A stretch of 64,000 nucleotides of DNA from Stutzerimonas stutzeri (GCF_019090095.1 NZ_JAGQFP010000001.1:496001-560000), one strand, 5' to 3'; positions 8,856 through 18,415 are shown, numbered from the stretch's first letter. Program-made: numbers and translations. The notes: a model not told the origin generated them from the sequence alone.

Positions 8856-10510
8856 AGGCACTACTAACGTTACTACTGATGCTTCCCTCTGGCCTGCTGT
8901 TGGCGTCGCCTGCATTAGACGGCGGCCAGCGCCAGCCACTAAATCTGCACGCGATTGGCATGTTCATGGTGTTTGTGCTCCTAACCTTGTGCATCACCTG
9001 GTGGGCGGCGCGGCGGACCCGCTCCACCGCGGATTTCTATAGCGCTGGCGGCGGGATCCTTGGCTGGCAGAACGGCCTGGCACTGGCCGGCGACTACATG
9101 TCCGCGTCGACTTTGCTAGGCATTACCGCGCTCATCTACACATCGGGAATGGATGGCTACATCTACCTCATTGCCTTCTTCGCGGGTTGGCCGGTGTTGT
9201 TGCTGTTGATGACCGAGCGGCTGCGCAACCTGGGCAGATTCACCTTCGCCGATATCACCTCGTATCGCCTCGACCAAGCCAAGGTGCGCACGATGGCCGC
9301 CATCGGTTCGCTGACGGTGGTTTGCTTCTACCTGGTGGCGCAAATGGTCGGAGCTGGGCAGCTGATCAGGTTGCTATTTGGCCTGGACTACCACATCGCT
9401 CTCATCATTGTGGGCGCGCTGATGATGCTGTATGTGACCTTTGGCGGCATGGTTGCGACGACTTGGGTGCAGATCATCAAGGCGTTGCTGCTGCTTGTAG
9501 GTGGCTCGCTGGTCTTGTTTCTGGCGATGCGCGAGTTCGACTTTAGCTATGACAATCTGGTTACCCAAGCCATGGATACGCACGCCTTGGGCGAGCGCCT
9601 GTTGGCGCCGGGAAGCCTGCTATCCGATCCGTTGACGGCCCTTTCGCTAAGCTTGGGGCTCGTCTTCGGTACGGCTGGGCTACCGCATATTCTGATGCGA
9701 TTCTTTACCGTCAGCGATGCCCGAGAGGCACGAAAATCGGTGCTCTATGCGAGCGGATTCATCGGCTATTTCTTCAATGTCATATTCCTGCTGGGGCTGG
9801 CATCGATCGTAATCGTCAGCCAGCAGCCGAAATTCTTCGAGGGCGGTGAGCTGGGTGGCACGCTGCTGGGTGGGGGAAATATGGTCGTTATGCACCTGGC
9901 CCAAGCCGTGGGCGGCAATTTGCTGCTGGGGTTTCTGTCGGCAGTTACCTTCGCCACCATTTTGGCCGTGGTCTCCGGCCTGGCTCTGGCCGGGGCGTCT
10001 GCCATCGCCCATGACCTGTATGCACGGGTGATCATGAAGGGCACTGCCAGCGAGGCGCAGGAGCTGCGCGTCACCAAGCTGGCGACCTTCGCCCTTGGGC
10101 TGGTGGCGATAGTACTGGGTCTCGTATTCGAGAATATGAATGTCGCCTTTATGGTCGCGTTGGCCTTTGGCATTGCGGCTTCCGCCAACTTCCCGGTGCT
10201 GTTCCTGTCCATGTTCTGGTCGGGGCTGACCACGCGTGGGGCATTGGCCGGCGGCTACGTCGGGTTGGCAAGTGCAATGGGGTTCGTCATTTTTTCCAAG
10301 CTCGTATGGGTCGATCTGTTGCATTTCGCTGAGCCGTTGTTCCCCTACACCCAGCCTGCGCTGTTTTCCATGCCGTTGGCGTTCTTGGTGGCGTATGGGG
10401 TTTCCTCCCTGGACCGGACAGCGCGAGCAGAGGCGGAAAGGGCGGCGTTCGCCGACCAGTTCGTACGGGGTCAGACTGGCCTCGGCGCCAGTGGTGCAGT
10501 CGGCCATTGA
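8852..10510 (+). CDS. lvaG: LvaG, ActP-like sodium/carboxylate symporter
   Basis: 552 residues of the sodium:solute symporter (SSS) family with about 13 membrane helices. A signal-like first helix (LLTLLLMLPSGLLLASPA) is followed by DFYSAGGGILGWQNGLALAGDYMSAST, the hallmark of the ActP (acetate permease) branch. Expected to import levulinate or related short carboxylates across the inner membrane. It is the last gene of the lva operon and is followed 12 bases later by a perfect 11-bp hairpin. Confidence 0.88.
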   Translation: MKALLTLLLMLPSGLLLASPALDGGQRQPLNLHAIGMFMVFVLLTLCITWWAARRTRSTADFYSAGGGILGWQNGLALAGDYMSASTLLGITALIYTSGMDGYIYLIAFFAGWPVLLLLMTERLRNLGRFTFADITSYRLDQAKVRTMAAIGSLTVVCFYLVAQMVGAGQLIRLLFGLDYHIALIIVGALMMLYVTFGGMVATTWVQIIKALLLLVGGSLVLFLAMREFDFSYDNLVTQAMDTHALGERLLAPGSLLSDPLTALSLSLGLVFGTAGLPHILMRFFTVSDAREARKSVLYASGFIGYFFNVIFLLGLASIVIVSQQPKFFEGGELGGTLLGGGNMVVMHLAQAVGGNLLLGFLSAVTFATILAVVSGLALAGASAIAHDLYARVIMKGTASEAQELRVTKLATFALGLVAIVLGLVFENMNVAFMVALAFGIAASANFPVLFLSMFWSGLTTRGALAGGYVGLASAMGFVIFSKLVWVDLLHFAEPLFPYTQPALFSMPLAFLVAYGVSSLDRTARAEAERAAFADQFVRGQTGLGASGAVGH

Positions 10511-10521
10511 CTCACCACCGC

Positions 10522-10549
10522 CGCGCGGTTGCGCGTCTGCAACCGCGCG
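10522..10549. terminator. Strong hairpin between converging lvaG and small ORF
   Basis: Perfect 11-bp stem CGCGCGGTTGC / GCAACCGCGCG with a 6-base loop, placed between the lvaG stop (10510) and the end of the minus-strand small ORF (10558). No T-run follows on either strand, so it is probably a bidirectional or transcript-protecting hairpin. Confidence 0.65.
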
Positions 10550-10557
10550 TAGCCTTG

Positions 10558-10710
10558 CTAGTGACCTCTGAAGATCTGACCGATGTCCGACACCGGATGC
10601 CCGAGGTGGTGCGACGGTCCCCGGTTGTCGGGTGTGGGCCGGTGACCCAGAAGGGCGATCAGGACAACCGCGATCGTCAATACGGCAATGAGAACCCCAC
10701 CTAGGCGCAT
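10558..10710 (-). CDS. Small single-helix membrane protein, 50 residues, unknown
   Basis: An ATG at 10710 has a GGAGG ribosome site with 5-base spacing, which is better than most genes nearby. The peptide starts MRLGGVLIAVLTIAVVLIAL, a single transmembrane helix, and continues with a polar tail rich in His/Pro/Gly ending in DIGQIFRGH. No family recognised. It is convergent with lvaG and lies upstream (in minus-strand sense) of nothing, as the next minus-strand genes start further right and end at 10778. Could be a genuine small membrane protein; the main support is the ribosome site and the clean hydrophobic segment. Confidence 0.45.
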   Translation of the reverse strand: MRLGGVLIAVLTIAVVLIALLGHRPTPDNRGPSHHLGHPVSDIGQIFRGH

Positions 10711-10761
10711 ATCGTCCTCCAGCGGCTCTAATAATTGTTGTCGTCGCATTGGAAAGGAAAC

Positions 10762-10777
10762 GCACGGCCCACCGTGC
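10762..10777 (-). terminator. Hairpin directly after the imine-reductase-like gene
   Basis: GCACGG-CCCA-CCGTGC forms a 6-bp stem with a 4-base loop immediately after the stop codon at 10778-10780 (minus strand). No strong U-tract follows. Confidence 0.4.
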
Positions 10778-11686
10778 CTAGTGCTCTAGCGCGTCCTCGC
10801 GCGCGAATGACTTCGTGGTGGCTGCGATGTCCTGATCGCCATAGCCCATCGAGGACGCTCGCTGAACGACTTTGCACACCGCGTCGAAGACCGGAGTCCA
10901 GGCTCCCTGTGCATGCAGGGACCGAGCGATGTGGGCGAATGCATCCGCGTGCACATCGAGCCTCGCCTGATCACCCGCGAAGTCCTGCGCTTCGAGCCGG
11001 CGTACCGCTTCCTCGAGCGCGTCAGCCAGGAAGAACCGTGAAGAGTCGAGTAGAAGGCGGGCCGTCTTGGAGGCGGGCAGGCCAAACCGGTCGCTCGCGC
11101 CCACGGCTTCGAAGAACGTCACCATTGCGGCAAATGCATGTGCATGGAGGACGGTCGAAAAGGCCAATGCTTCGTCCCAGGGAAGAAACACTGTATGACC
11201 GGCGAGCCCTTCAAGCAGGACCCGATGCTGCTCGAAGGCATCACGATCGCCGGTATGAATGGTGTGGCTTTCACGGTGGCCGACGTTGCGGGGGTAGGCC
11301 ACGATCAAGCTTTTCACGTAGCGGCCGCCTGCTCGGTTGATGAGAGCTTGAAGCTCCAGACCTTCGTCTTGGGCGTTAGTGGTGAAATCGATGATCGTAC
11401 GATTGGCGAGTGCGTGCTTCACACCCGGCAAGCGGAGCACTTCATGTGTCGCGTGGTTGTCCAGCAGCACGAAGATCGTGGCCGGGCTTGCCGCCAGTGC
11501 ACCTGCTGCGCTGTCGCAGAGATGAGCGCCGGCGGCAACGAGCGCCGCACCCTTCTCGGGCGACCTGTTCCAGATCGCCACGCGTTTGCCTTGATCTAGA
11601 AGCGCTTGCGACATGATCGCGCCCATCGCGCCGAGCCCGATGACAGACACATCAAACTGGAAGGTCTCATCTTTCTTGTCATGCAT
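10778..11686 (-). CDS. NAD(P)-dependent 6PGDH-type oxidoreductase, imine-reductase-like
   Basis: 302 residues. The N-terminal Rossmann fold has VIGLGAMGAIMSQALLDQG (about 15-33) and an NRS motif for NADPH preference (WNRSPEKG). The C-terminal part is helical, as in the beta-hydroxyacid dehydrogenase/imine reductase superfamily. The usual catalytic Lys of 3-hydroxyisobutyrate dehydrogenases (GxxxAxKxxxN) is not visible; the segment AFSTVLHAHAFAAMVTFFEAVG more resembles imine reductases. Reaction unknown: reduction of a cyclic imine would fit the amine-related neighbours. A GAGGGGA ribosome site precedes the ATG. It lies 350 bases downstream of the aminotransferase gene in the same direction. 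Confidence 0.6.
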   Translation of the reverse strand: MHDKKDETFQFDVSVIGLGAMGAIMSQALLDQGKRVAIWNRSPEKGAALVAAGAHLCDSAAGALAASPATIFVLLDNHATHEVLRLPGVKHALANRTIIDFTTNAQDEGLELQALINRAGGRYVKSLIVAYPRNVGHRESHTIHTGDRDAFEQHRVLLEGLAGHTVFLPWDEALAFSTVLHAHAFAAMVTFFEAVGASDRFGLPASKTARLLLDSSRFFLADALEEAVRRLEAQDFAGDQARLDVHADAFAHIARSLHAQGAWTPVFDAVCKVVQRASSMGYGDQDIAATTKSFAREDALEH

Positions 11687-12037
11687 GGTTAAGTCCCCTC
11701 GATTTCACATGATGTCCGACAGCTCAGCCATCGCTTGCAGTAAGCTGCGGTCCAGACCGATCCGCCGCGCTCAGCCAGGGCTCGTTAGCCGGTCGGGACA
11801 CGAGCGATCGCGTCGTAAACGGCATGGATGAGCTTGTTTTCTGAGCGTGTAGCTACCCAACGCACCAGGCGGATCCGGTGCCCTTCGATCGCCTGGCGTA
11901 TGGATTCGGTAGATCAGGCTTCCTGGTCCGTCGATAACCAGAGCGGAGCCGCAACGGCAAGCACGAAAGGGCCCCCCGGCGCGGCTGCCAAGCTGCCTGC
12001 GGCATGTCGTTTGGTACAGGCCGCACGGCTTTTGCAG
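11687..12037. other. Gap with possible gene remnants
   Basis: 350 bases between two minus-strand genes. On the minus strand, short open pieces such as RSENKLIHAVYDAIARV (about 11800-11850) and LDRSLLQAMAELSDIM (about 11705-11755), in different frames, read like protein but have no start and are broken by stops. I could not assign a family. Otherwise no hairpin or operator is obvious. Confidence 0.35.
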
Positions 12038-13291
12038 TTACTGGTGCAGCGCTGCTGCGACCGACTCACTGAAGGCTGCCAGGCCTTCTTCGAGCTGGTC
12101 GGTCGGAGTATTGATCGGTGGCATCAGCTTGATGATTTCCCCGTTTGGCCCGCAACGGTCGGTCAGGACACCCGCCTGCAGAACGCGCTTCTGGGCATCC
12201 TTAGCGAACTCAACGTTGCCGCGGCCGAAATCGATCCCTGCGATCATGCCGCGACAACGTGCGGACGCAACGCCAGGGATTTCCGCCAAACCAGCAACCG
12301 CGCGCTCCATTACTGCGCAGTTGTCGGCCAGCACCTTCAAGAACTTCTCATCGCGCCAAAAGCCGAGCGCGATCTGGGCCGCCAGGAACGCCAGCTGGTT
12401 GCCGCGGAATGTGCCGATGTGGTCGCCGGGTTGCCACACGTCCAGCTCGGGACGAATAAGAACGATCGCCATCGGCAGGCCAAAACCGCCGATCGACTTG
12501 GCGCAAGTGATCAGATCCGGCACGACCTCGGAGCGCTCGAAGCCGAAAAAGTCGCCGGTCCGGCCGCAGCCGGCTTGGATTTCATCGCAGATGAGCAGGA
12601 CCCCGTGCGCCGTGGCCCAGTCGCGCAATCGCTGCAGCCACCCGTTGGACGCCGGGTAGACGCCCGCTTGGATCTGCACGGACTCCACGATCACGGCGGC
12701 AGGGAGTTCGGAGCCGCTGCCCTGGTCACTGGCCAGGCGCTCGAGGAAGCCAATGCTGTCGAACTCGCCGTAGGGGCTGTTCTCGTACGGGACGAACACC
12801 ACGTCGGAGGACAGTCCTGGGCCGCGGCGGGTACGGTTGCCGGTAACGGACAGCGCACCGGCTGTCATGCCGTGGTAAGCGCCGTAGAACGAAACGATTT
12901 TGGTGCGGCCGGTAACCTTTCGTGCGAGCTTCAAGGCCGCCTCGACTGCATCGGCACCGGTCGGGCCAGTGAACTGAACCTTGTAGTCCCAGCCGCGCGG
13001 CTCGAATAGGTCTCGCTTGATCGCCTCCAGAAACAGGCGCTTGGTACTGGTGTGCAGATCGAGCGCATGTGTCACGCCGTTGTTCGACAGATATCCTATT
13101 AGGGCATCGCGCATGCGTGGCTCATTGTGGCCATAGTTCAGAGCGCCAGCCCCAGCGAAGAAGTCCAGGTACTCGCGGCCATCCTCGCCTCGGATTTTGC
13201 TGCCTTGGGCTGTATCGAACACAAGCGGCAGGTCACGGCAATACATCCGTACGTTGGACTCCAGCCTCTCGAATGTCTCGATGTTGTTCAT
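12038..13291 (-). CDS. Class III PLP aminotransferase, diaminobutyrate/EctB-like
   Basis: 417 residues of the class III (omega) aminotransferase family. Visible elements: the cofactor-binding GPTGADAVEAALKLAR (about 108), FYGAYHGMTAGALSVTGN, the Asp in LLICDEIQAGCGRTG (about 235), and the PLP Lys in ITCAKSIGGFGLP (about 262). Length and order match diaminobutyrate-2-oxoglutarate transaminase (EctB, DoeD). No ectA, ectC or doe genes are present, so ectoine synthesis is unlikely. With the adjacent aldehyde dehydrogenase, permease and alcohol dehydrogenase it more likely removes an omega-amino group from a diamine or amino-acid intermediate (inference). GAGGT precedes the ATG by 5 bases. Confidence 0.8.
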   Translation of the reverse strand: MNNIETFERLESNVRMYCRDLPLVFDTAQGSKIRGEDGREYLDFFAGAGALNYGHNEPRMRDALIGYLSNNGVTHALDLHTSTKRLFLEAIKRDLFEPRGWDYKVQFTGPTGADAVEAALKLARKVTGRTKIVSFYGAYHGMTAGALSVTGNRTRRGPGLSSDVVFVPYENSPYGEFDSIGFLERLASDQGSGSELPAAVIVESVQIQAGVYPASNGWLQRLRDWATAHGVLLICDEIQAGCGRTGDFFGFERSEVVPDLITCAKSIGGFGLPMAIVLIRPELDVWQPGDHIGTFRGNQLAFLAAQIALGFWRDEKFLKVLADNCAVMERAVAGLAEIPGVASARCRGMIAGIDFGRGNVEFAKDAQKRVLQAGVLTDRCGPNGEIIKLMPPINTPTDQLEEGLAAFSESVAAALHQ

Positions 13292-13332
13292 GCATTACCT
13301 CTAGAGATGATCGCGGAAATATGGGGTTGGGG

Positions 13333-14757
13333 TTAATGCTTGAACATCACATGGCGCACCACGGTGTAGTCTTCCAGCCCATACATCGACAGGTCCTTGC
13401 CGTAGCCCGACAACTTCACGCCGCCATGAGGCATCTCGCTCACCAGCATGAAGTGGGTGTTGACCCAGGTGCAGCCGTAGCGCAGACGAGCGGCCAAGCG
13501 ATGGGCACGCCCTACATCGGCGGTCCATACCGACGAGGCCAGGCCGTAGTCCGATTCATTGGCCCATGCCAGTACCTGGGCTTCGTCTTCGAATTGAGAG
13601 ACCGTGACCACCGGACCGAATATTTCGCGGCGCACCACCTCGTCGTCCTGCGTTGCCCCAGCCAGGACGGTCGGCTCGTAGAAGAAGCCGTCACCCTCAG
13701 CGCGGTTGCCGCCGGTGACTACCTCGATGTGAGGCAGCTTCTTGGCTCGGTTAACGAAGCCTTCGACGCGCTCCAAGTGCTCCTGTGTAATCAGAGGGCC
13801 CATCTCGGTTGTCGGGTCATCCTGAGGTCCGCACTTTATGCTGGCGACAGCTTCCCCTAGCTTGCGCACGAATTCCGGGTACGCCGCCTTCTGCACATAG
13901 ATGCGGCATGCAGCGGTACAGTCCTGGCCGGCATTGTAGAAACCGAAGCTGCGGATGCCTTCAACGGCGGCGTCGATGTCGGCATCATCGAAGATCAAAA
14001 CGGGGGCCTTGCCGCCGAGCTCCATGTGCATGCGTTTCACGCTGTTCGCAGTGGCTTCGATTATTCGACTGCCGGTGCTCACGGAACCGGTTAGGGACAC
14101 CATGCGAACCTGAGGGTGACTGGTCAGCGGCTCACCCACCGAGGCACCAAGGCCATGGACGATGTTGACTACACCGGCCGGGAAAATGTCGGCAAGCAAC
14201 TCGCCCAGCTTCAGCGTGCTCATCGGGGTGTGTTCCGACGGTTTCAGCACGACGGTATTCCCGCCGGCCAATGCCGGTCCGAGTTTCCAAGCGGCCATCA
14301 GCAGTGGGTAGTTCCACGGTGCGATGGAGGCGACTACGCCTACCGGGTCGCGGCGTATCATCGAAGTGTGGTCCGGGATGTATTCTCCCGCCGCCGAGCC
14401 TTGTAGGCAGCGTACAGCCCCGGCAAAGAAGCGAAACACGTCCGATACGGCGGGCAGTTCGTCATGCAGCACGGCCGAGTAAGGCTTGCCGCAGTTGTCC
14501 GCTTCCAGGCGGGCAAACACCGGCGCTTGGGCGTCGATGCTATCGGCCAGCTTGAGCAGCAGCGACGCGCGGTCTTTGGGCGGCGTTTGCGACCAGGCTT
14601 CAAACGCTGAATCGGCGGATAGCACTGCGGCATGGACCTGCACAGGGCTCGCCTCTGTAGTCTGTACCAGGACGCTGCCCAGGGAGGGATTGTACACAGC
14701 CAGGTTTCCGCCTTCGCCGGCCACCAAGGCACCATTGATCAAGAGTTTTGTTTGCAT
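13333..14757 (-). CDS. patD: Aminobutyraldehyde dehydrogenase (PatD-like)
   Basis: 474 residues, the same length as E. coli PatD/YdcW and very similar along its whole length from memory: [12 protein letters not shown] at the start, [37 protein letters not shown], the catalytic Cys in [16 protein letters not shown] (about 284) and the end [22 protein letters not shown]. Family reaction: NAD-dependent oxidation of 4-aminobutyraldehyde (1-pyrroline) to 4-aminobutyrate or of related omega-amino aldehydes. Start choice: the ATG at 14757 has a GAGGA site 5 bases away and matches E. coli; an ATG at 14772 gives five extra residues. It sits between the aminotransferase and permease genes. Confidence 0.85.
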   Translation of the reverse strand: MQTKLLINGALVAGEGGNLAVYNPSLGSVLVQTTEASPVQVHAAVLSADSAFEAWSQTPPKDRASLLLKLADSIDAQAPVFARLEADNCGKPYSAVLHDELPAVSDVFRFFAGAVRCLQGSAAGEYIPDHTSMIRRDPVGVVASIAPWNYPLLMAAWKLGPALAGGNTVVLKPSEHTPMSTLKLGELLADIFPAGVVNIVHGLGASVGEPLTSHPQVRMVSLTGSVSTGSRIIEATANSVKRMHMELGGKAPVLIFDDADIDAAVEGIRSFGFYNAGQDCTAACRIYVQKAAYPEFVRKLGEAVASIKCGPQDDPTTEMGPLITQEHLERVEGFVNRAKKLPHIEVVTGGNRAEGDGFFYEPTVLAGATQDDEVVRREIFGPVVTVSQFEDEAQVLAWANESDYGLASSVWTADVGRAHRLAARLRYGCTWVNTHFMLVSEMPHGGVKLSGYGKDLSMYGLEDYTVVRHVMFKH

Positions 14758-14833
14758 GTCGATCCTCGCCATTGAAGGGCAAGACCAGGGCCTTGCCTTG
14801 TGTCGTCAGCACTTTTGGTTGGAAAGGTGGCCG

Positions 14834-16165
14834 CTAAACGAGAGCGTCTGTTACAGGGGTGCGGAAGAAGCTGGTCCGGCAGGCGAGGTAAACCGCACCC
14901 AGGACGAGCCAGCTAGACCCCATGATCAGTGCGTCGTTATCAAGACTGACTAGCATCCAGCCAGCCGTGGCCAGGCCTATGAGCGGGAAGACAACGCCGC
15001 GCAGCAGGCCTGCCCCATCTCCGACGCGCTCACTGAAGGTCAGCCGCAGTGCACAAAGGTTGACCGCGGTGAAGGCCAGGAAGGCGCCAAAATTGACCAG
15101 AGATGTCGCGGTGGCGATCGTCAGGCCAAAACCCGCAGTGCCGAACAGACCGCAGAGGATGATGTTGAAAGCGGGTGTCTTGTACCGAGAATGCAGCGAA
15201 CCGAACACCTTACGCGGAAGTTGGTTGTCTCGACCGAGCGCGTACAGCAGTCGCCCCACGCTAGCTTGAAACGACATCCCCGCCGCGAAGTGGGCAATGA
15301 TGATCCCTGCCAGGACCACGGCAAAGAACAGGTCGCCGCCGATCATGCGGGCAATCTCGAAGGCGGCCCCGTCCACATGTTCAAAGATGGGAACAGGATG
15401 GGCCAGGTACATGATGTACGAGGAGCCAACGTAGACCGAACCGCCAATCAGCGCGACAAGCAGAATAGCGCGAGGGAGTGTCCGGGCGGGGTCGCGTGTC
15501 TCCTCGCTGAGCGTAGATAGCGCGTCGAAGCCTAGGAACGAATATGCAGCAATGGCGGCACCGGCGACGCTGGTGGCGAATGGCACATCGTCGTTGAAGA
15601 AGGGCCTGGCGGACAGCAATCCGCCAGGGCCGTGAGCCGCAACGATGTAGTGCACGCACAGACCGATGAACACGACAATGATTGCCAGTTGCGCGGCCAT
15701 CAGCAGTAGGTTGAAGCGGTTGGCGACCTGTATGCCCAGGACATTCAGCACCGAGGTGGAGATGATGAACCCGGCGATCCATACCCACTGCGGCACGTCT
15801 GGAAATGCCATGTTGAGGTAGCTGGCGCCGAGCAGCCAAATCAGCATTGGTATAAAGAAGTAGTCAAGCAGGGCTGCCCAACCCACCATGAACCCGAGAT
15901 TCGCACTGAGCATGTGGCGGGTATAGGTGTATGCCGACCCGGCTACCGGAAACACCTTAACCAGACGACCGTAGCTCAACGCCGTGAACACCACACCGGT
16001 CGCTGCGATCAGGTAGGCCATGGCCGTAGTGTTGCCGCTTGCCTGCGTGATCACACCATAGGTGCCGAAGACGATCAGCGGGGCCAGGAACGCCAGGCCA
16101 AACAGCAACAGTGAAAACGGCCCAAGTGAGCGTTTCAACGATGCGCTTGGGATTGATTCGATCAT
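14834..16165 (-). CDS. APC-family amino acid/amine permease
   Basis: 443 residues with about 12 hydrophobic helices. The first helix SLLLFGLAFLAPLIVFGTYG and the following PVAGSAYTYTRHMLSANLGF with the GSAYTY element are typical of APC transporters. Start choice: the GTG at 16180 lies inside the ribosome site, whereas ATG 16165 (MIESIPS) has GAGGGG at 6 bases. The upstream alcohol dehydrogenase gene ends at 16177, so the two are tightly coupled. Presumed importer of the amine, amino alcohol or amino acid degraded by the neighbouring enzymes; the substrate cannot be read from the sequence. Confidence 0.82.
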   Translation of the reverse strand: MIESIPSASLKRSLGPFSLLLFGLAFLAPLIVFGTYGVITQASGNTTAMAYLIAATGVVFTALSYGRLVKVFPVAGSAYTYTRHMLSANLGFMVGWAALLDYFFIPMLIWLLGASYLNMAFPDVPQWVWIAGFIISTSVLNVLGIQVANRFNLLLMAAQLAIIVVFIGLCVHYIVAAHGPGGLLSARPFFNDDVPFATSVAGAAIAAYSFLGFDALSTLSEETRDPARTLPRAILLVALIGGSVYVGSSYIMYLAHPVPIFEHVDGAAFEIARMIGGDLFFAVVLAGIIIAHFAAGMSFQASVGRLLYALGRDNQLPRKVFGSLHSRYKTPAFNIILCGLFGTAGFGLTIATATSLVNFGAFLAFTAVNLCALRLTFSERVGDGAGLLRGVVFPLIGLATAGWMLVSLDNDALIMGSSWLVLGAVYLACRTSFFRTPVTDALV

Positions 16166-16176
16166 GAGTGACCCCC

Positions 16177-17334
16177 TCACGCTACGTGGTGGTAAGCGGT
16201 GGTGATGATTTCCAGATAGGTGTCGACGGTCATTTGCTTGGCATTGCTGCCGTCGGAGAAGTTCTGCTTCGACTTTTCCGCAATGGTCTGGAAGTCTTCT
16301 TCACGCACACCTTTCACCTCGGCGAAGCGGGGAATTCCCAGGTCTCTACTCATGTTGAACAGATACCCGACTGCAGCATCGGCAGCCTCGACCGGCGACA
16401 GGTTGGGGTCGATGCCCAGCGCATAGGCAACCTGCGCATGGCGGGGGATATCGGCATCTCGGTTGTGGCCGAACACGAAGGGGAGAAAAATTGCATTACC
16501 CACGCCGTGTGGCGTGTCGTACATGCCGCCGATGGATTCAGAAATACAATGCACGCTTGCGACGTCTGCGTTACCGAACGCCATGCCCGCGATCAGGCTG
16601 GCCACTAGCATTTGCTCGCGTGCATGCAGGTTGTCGGGGTCAAGTACGGCGGGCTTAAGGTATTGACTGATCAGGCGGATGGCATGCAGCGCCAGGCCGT
16701 CGCTGATTGGGTTCGCCATGCGGCCGGTGTAGGCCTCGATGGCGTGGGTGAGCGCGTCCATGCCCGTTGCGGCGGCAATTGAAGCGGGCAGCGTATCGAG
16801 AATATGGGAGTCGAGTAGTGCCATAACGGGCCCGACCCGGTAGTCCTGGACACTCATCTTGAAATGGCGGACGGTGTCGGTGATCACCGCGAAGCAGGTC
16901 ACTTCGCTTCCCGTGCCCGCGGTGGTCGGGATGGCGACGATAGGCGGAATGGCGTGCTTGAGCGTGAATGAACCCTCGTAGTCTTCGATCCGGCCCTCAT
17001 GGGTCAGCAGCAGGCTGATGGCCTTGGCTGCGTCCATCGCGCTGCCGCCGCCAACGGCGAGGAGACCTTCGATCCCTTTACCCCGGTACATTTGTGCAGC
17101 GTGGTTGATATCTTCGCTGCGAGGGTTGGCTTTGACGTCGGCTATTTCTTCGAACGCAATGCCCGCCGCCTCCAGGCTGGCGTAGACGCTGTTCAACAAG
17201 CCGGCTGCCTTCACTCCGGCATCCGTGATAATCAGGATACGCGTGAGGCCGAGCTCGCTTAAATATTCGCCAGTACGCTCACGCAGGCCTGGCTCCATCA
17301 CGACTCTAGTGGGGAGTAAGAACTTGAAATCCAT
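16177..17334 (-). CDS. Iron-containing (group III) alcohol dehydrogenase
   Basis: 385 residues. The NAD-binding GGGSAMDAAKAISLL is near residue 97, PTTAGTGSEVTCFAVI near residue 137, and the metal ligands lie in LLDSHILD...GMDALTHAIEAY (Asp and His) and SIGGMYDTPHGVGNAIFLP (His). Family role: NAD-linked interconversion of an alcohol and an aldehyde. As first gene of the minus-strand set alcohol dehydrogenase, permease, aminoaldehyde dehydrogenase, aminotransferase, it could oxidise an amino alcohol to the aminoaldehyde used by PatD (inference). Upstream 200 bases contain a T-rich tract but no convincing sigma54 site. Confidence 0.85.
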   Translation of the reverse strand: MDFKFLLPTRVVMEPGLRERTGEYLSELGLTRILIITDAGVKAAGLLNSVYASLEAAGIAFEEIADVKANPRSEDINHAAQMYRGKGIEGLLAVGGGSAMDAAKAISLLLTHEGRIEDYEGSFTLKHAIPPIVAIPTTAGTGSEVTCFAVITDTVRHFKMSVQDYRVGPVMALLDSHILDTLPASIAAATGMDALTHAIEAYTGRMANPISDGLALHAIRLISQYLKPAVLDPDNLHAREQMLVASLIAGMAFGNADVASVHCISESIGGMYDTPHGVGNAIFLPFVFGHNRDADIPRHAQVAYALGIDPNLSPVEAADAAVGYLFNMSRDLGIPRFAEVKGVREEDFQTIAEKSKQNFSDGSNAKQMTVDTYLEIITTAYHHVA

Positions 17335-17530
17335 ACATACCTCTTGCTCATTTTGTAGTTTTTGAAAGGGCAGTTGAGGAGCATCCGCGCCGGCGGTCTG
17401 TCATAGTCGGCGTGTGATGTACGGCTTGAGGGGTACCCACAAGTCGAAATGTTTTTTTTTGTTCTTTTGGGGTTGCGACAAGTCTCCTCGTAGCAAAAAT
17501 GAAGCTTGGCGAAGCCGCACGCGCTCGGCG

Positions 17531-18415
17531 CTAGCTGGCGCTACGCATGTGCCCAGCCATAAGCGCCGTCAGCGTGCCTGTAAGACAAGACGGAAGGTCA
17601 TGTCCCATTCCGGGCAGTAGTACGAGGCTTGATCGTTGAATTGCGGCTGCGGTGGCAAACCCGCCGCTGGTCGAGACCATGCGATCCTTATCCCCGTGGA
17701 TAACCAGCGTCTTGCAACGGATCCGCCGAAGTTCCTCGGTGCGATCGCCTGAATTGATGATCGCGCCAATCTGCCTGGCGGCCCCCAGGTTGCTTGCCTC
17801 TCCGCCGCCTCGCTCCCAGGCCTGCACTGCGTAATCGCGCAGGGCTTGCTCGTTCCATTCGAGTGTCGAGCCAATCAAACCCATGATGTCTAGGTAGTGA
17901 CGTACGCTTTCCTGCTGATTGCGTGGAGGCGGGCGCAAGAGCTGCAGAATGGCCTTTAACGCCGGCTGGCCTACACGTAGCGAACCGGTAGTCGAGAATA
18001 TGGAAGTGAGGGTCTGGATGCGTTCCGGGTAACGCGCGGCGAGCGTCTGGGCGATCATGCCTCCCATCGACATTCCCGCGACGTGGACCGTTTGGAGCCC
18101 TAGCTCGTCCATGAGGCCGATTACGTCCGCGGCCATGTCGCCTAGGTCGTAGCCTGCGGTCCGCTTGCGAAGAAACTGCTGCAGGGCGGTGGGAGGGGCC
18201 ACATCGGTGAAGAACGATCTGCCAGCGTCTCGGTTGTCGAGCGTGATGACCCGGAAGCCGGACTCGACGAGACCACGAATAATCGGTTGCGGCCAGTACG
18301 TCAGCTGCAACCCAAGACCCACGATAAGCACGACAACCGGAGCTTCGTTCTTCCCATGGCTGCGATAGCAGAGCTCACGTCCCCCTGGCAGCTCGCTGAA
18401 CTGGTCAGTGCTCAT
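17531..18415 (-). CDS. Alpha/beta hydrolase
   Basis: 294 residues with the alpha/beta-hydrolase core: oxyanion region [15 protein letters not shown], nucleophile elbow [10 protein letters not shown] (Ser near residue 117), an Asp in [14 protein letters not shown] and a His in [10 protein letters not shown] near the end. Overlaps the start of the upstream flavin monooxygenase gene by 11 bases, so the two are co-translated. A common pairing: a Baeyer-Villiger enzyme makes an ester or lactone and the hydrolase opens it. Substrate unknown. Confidence 0.8.
   Translation of the reverse strand: MSTDQFSELPGGRELCYRSHGKNEAPVVVLIVGLGLQLTYWPQPIIRGLVESGFRVITLDNRDAGRSFFTDVAPPTALQQFLRKRTAGYDLGDMAADVIGLMDELGLQTVHVAGMSMGGMIAQTLAARYPERIQTLTSIFSTTGSLRVGQPALKAILQLLRPPPRNQQESVRHYLDIMGLIGSTLEWNEQALRDYAVQAWERGGGEASNLGAARQIGAIINSGDRTEELRRIRCKTLVIHGDKDRMVSTSGGFATAAAIQRSSLVLLPGMGHDLPSCLTGTLTALMAGHMRSAS

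Noticed and set aside
11828..13009. 393-residue plus-strand frame over the aminotransferase gene
   Set aside because: The minus-strand aminotransferase has all PLP motifs; this frame has none.
12038..13291. Ectoine biosynthesis (ectB)
   Set aside because: No ectA or ectC beside it; neighbours indicate catabolism.
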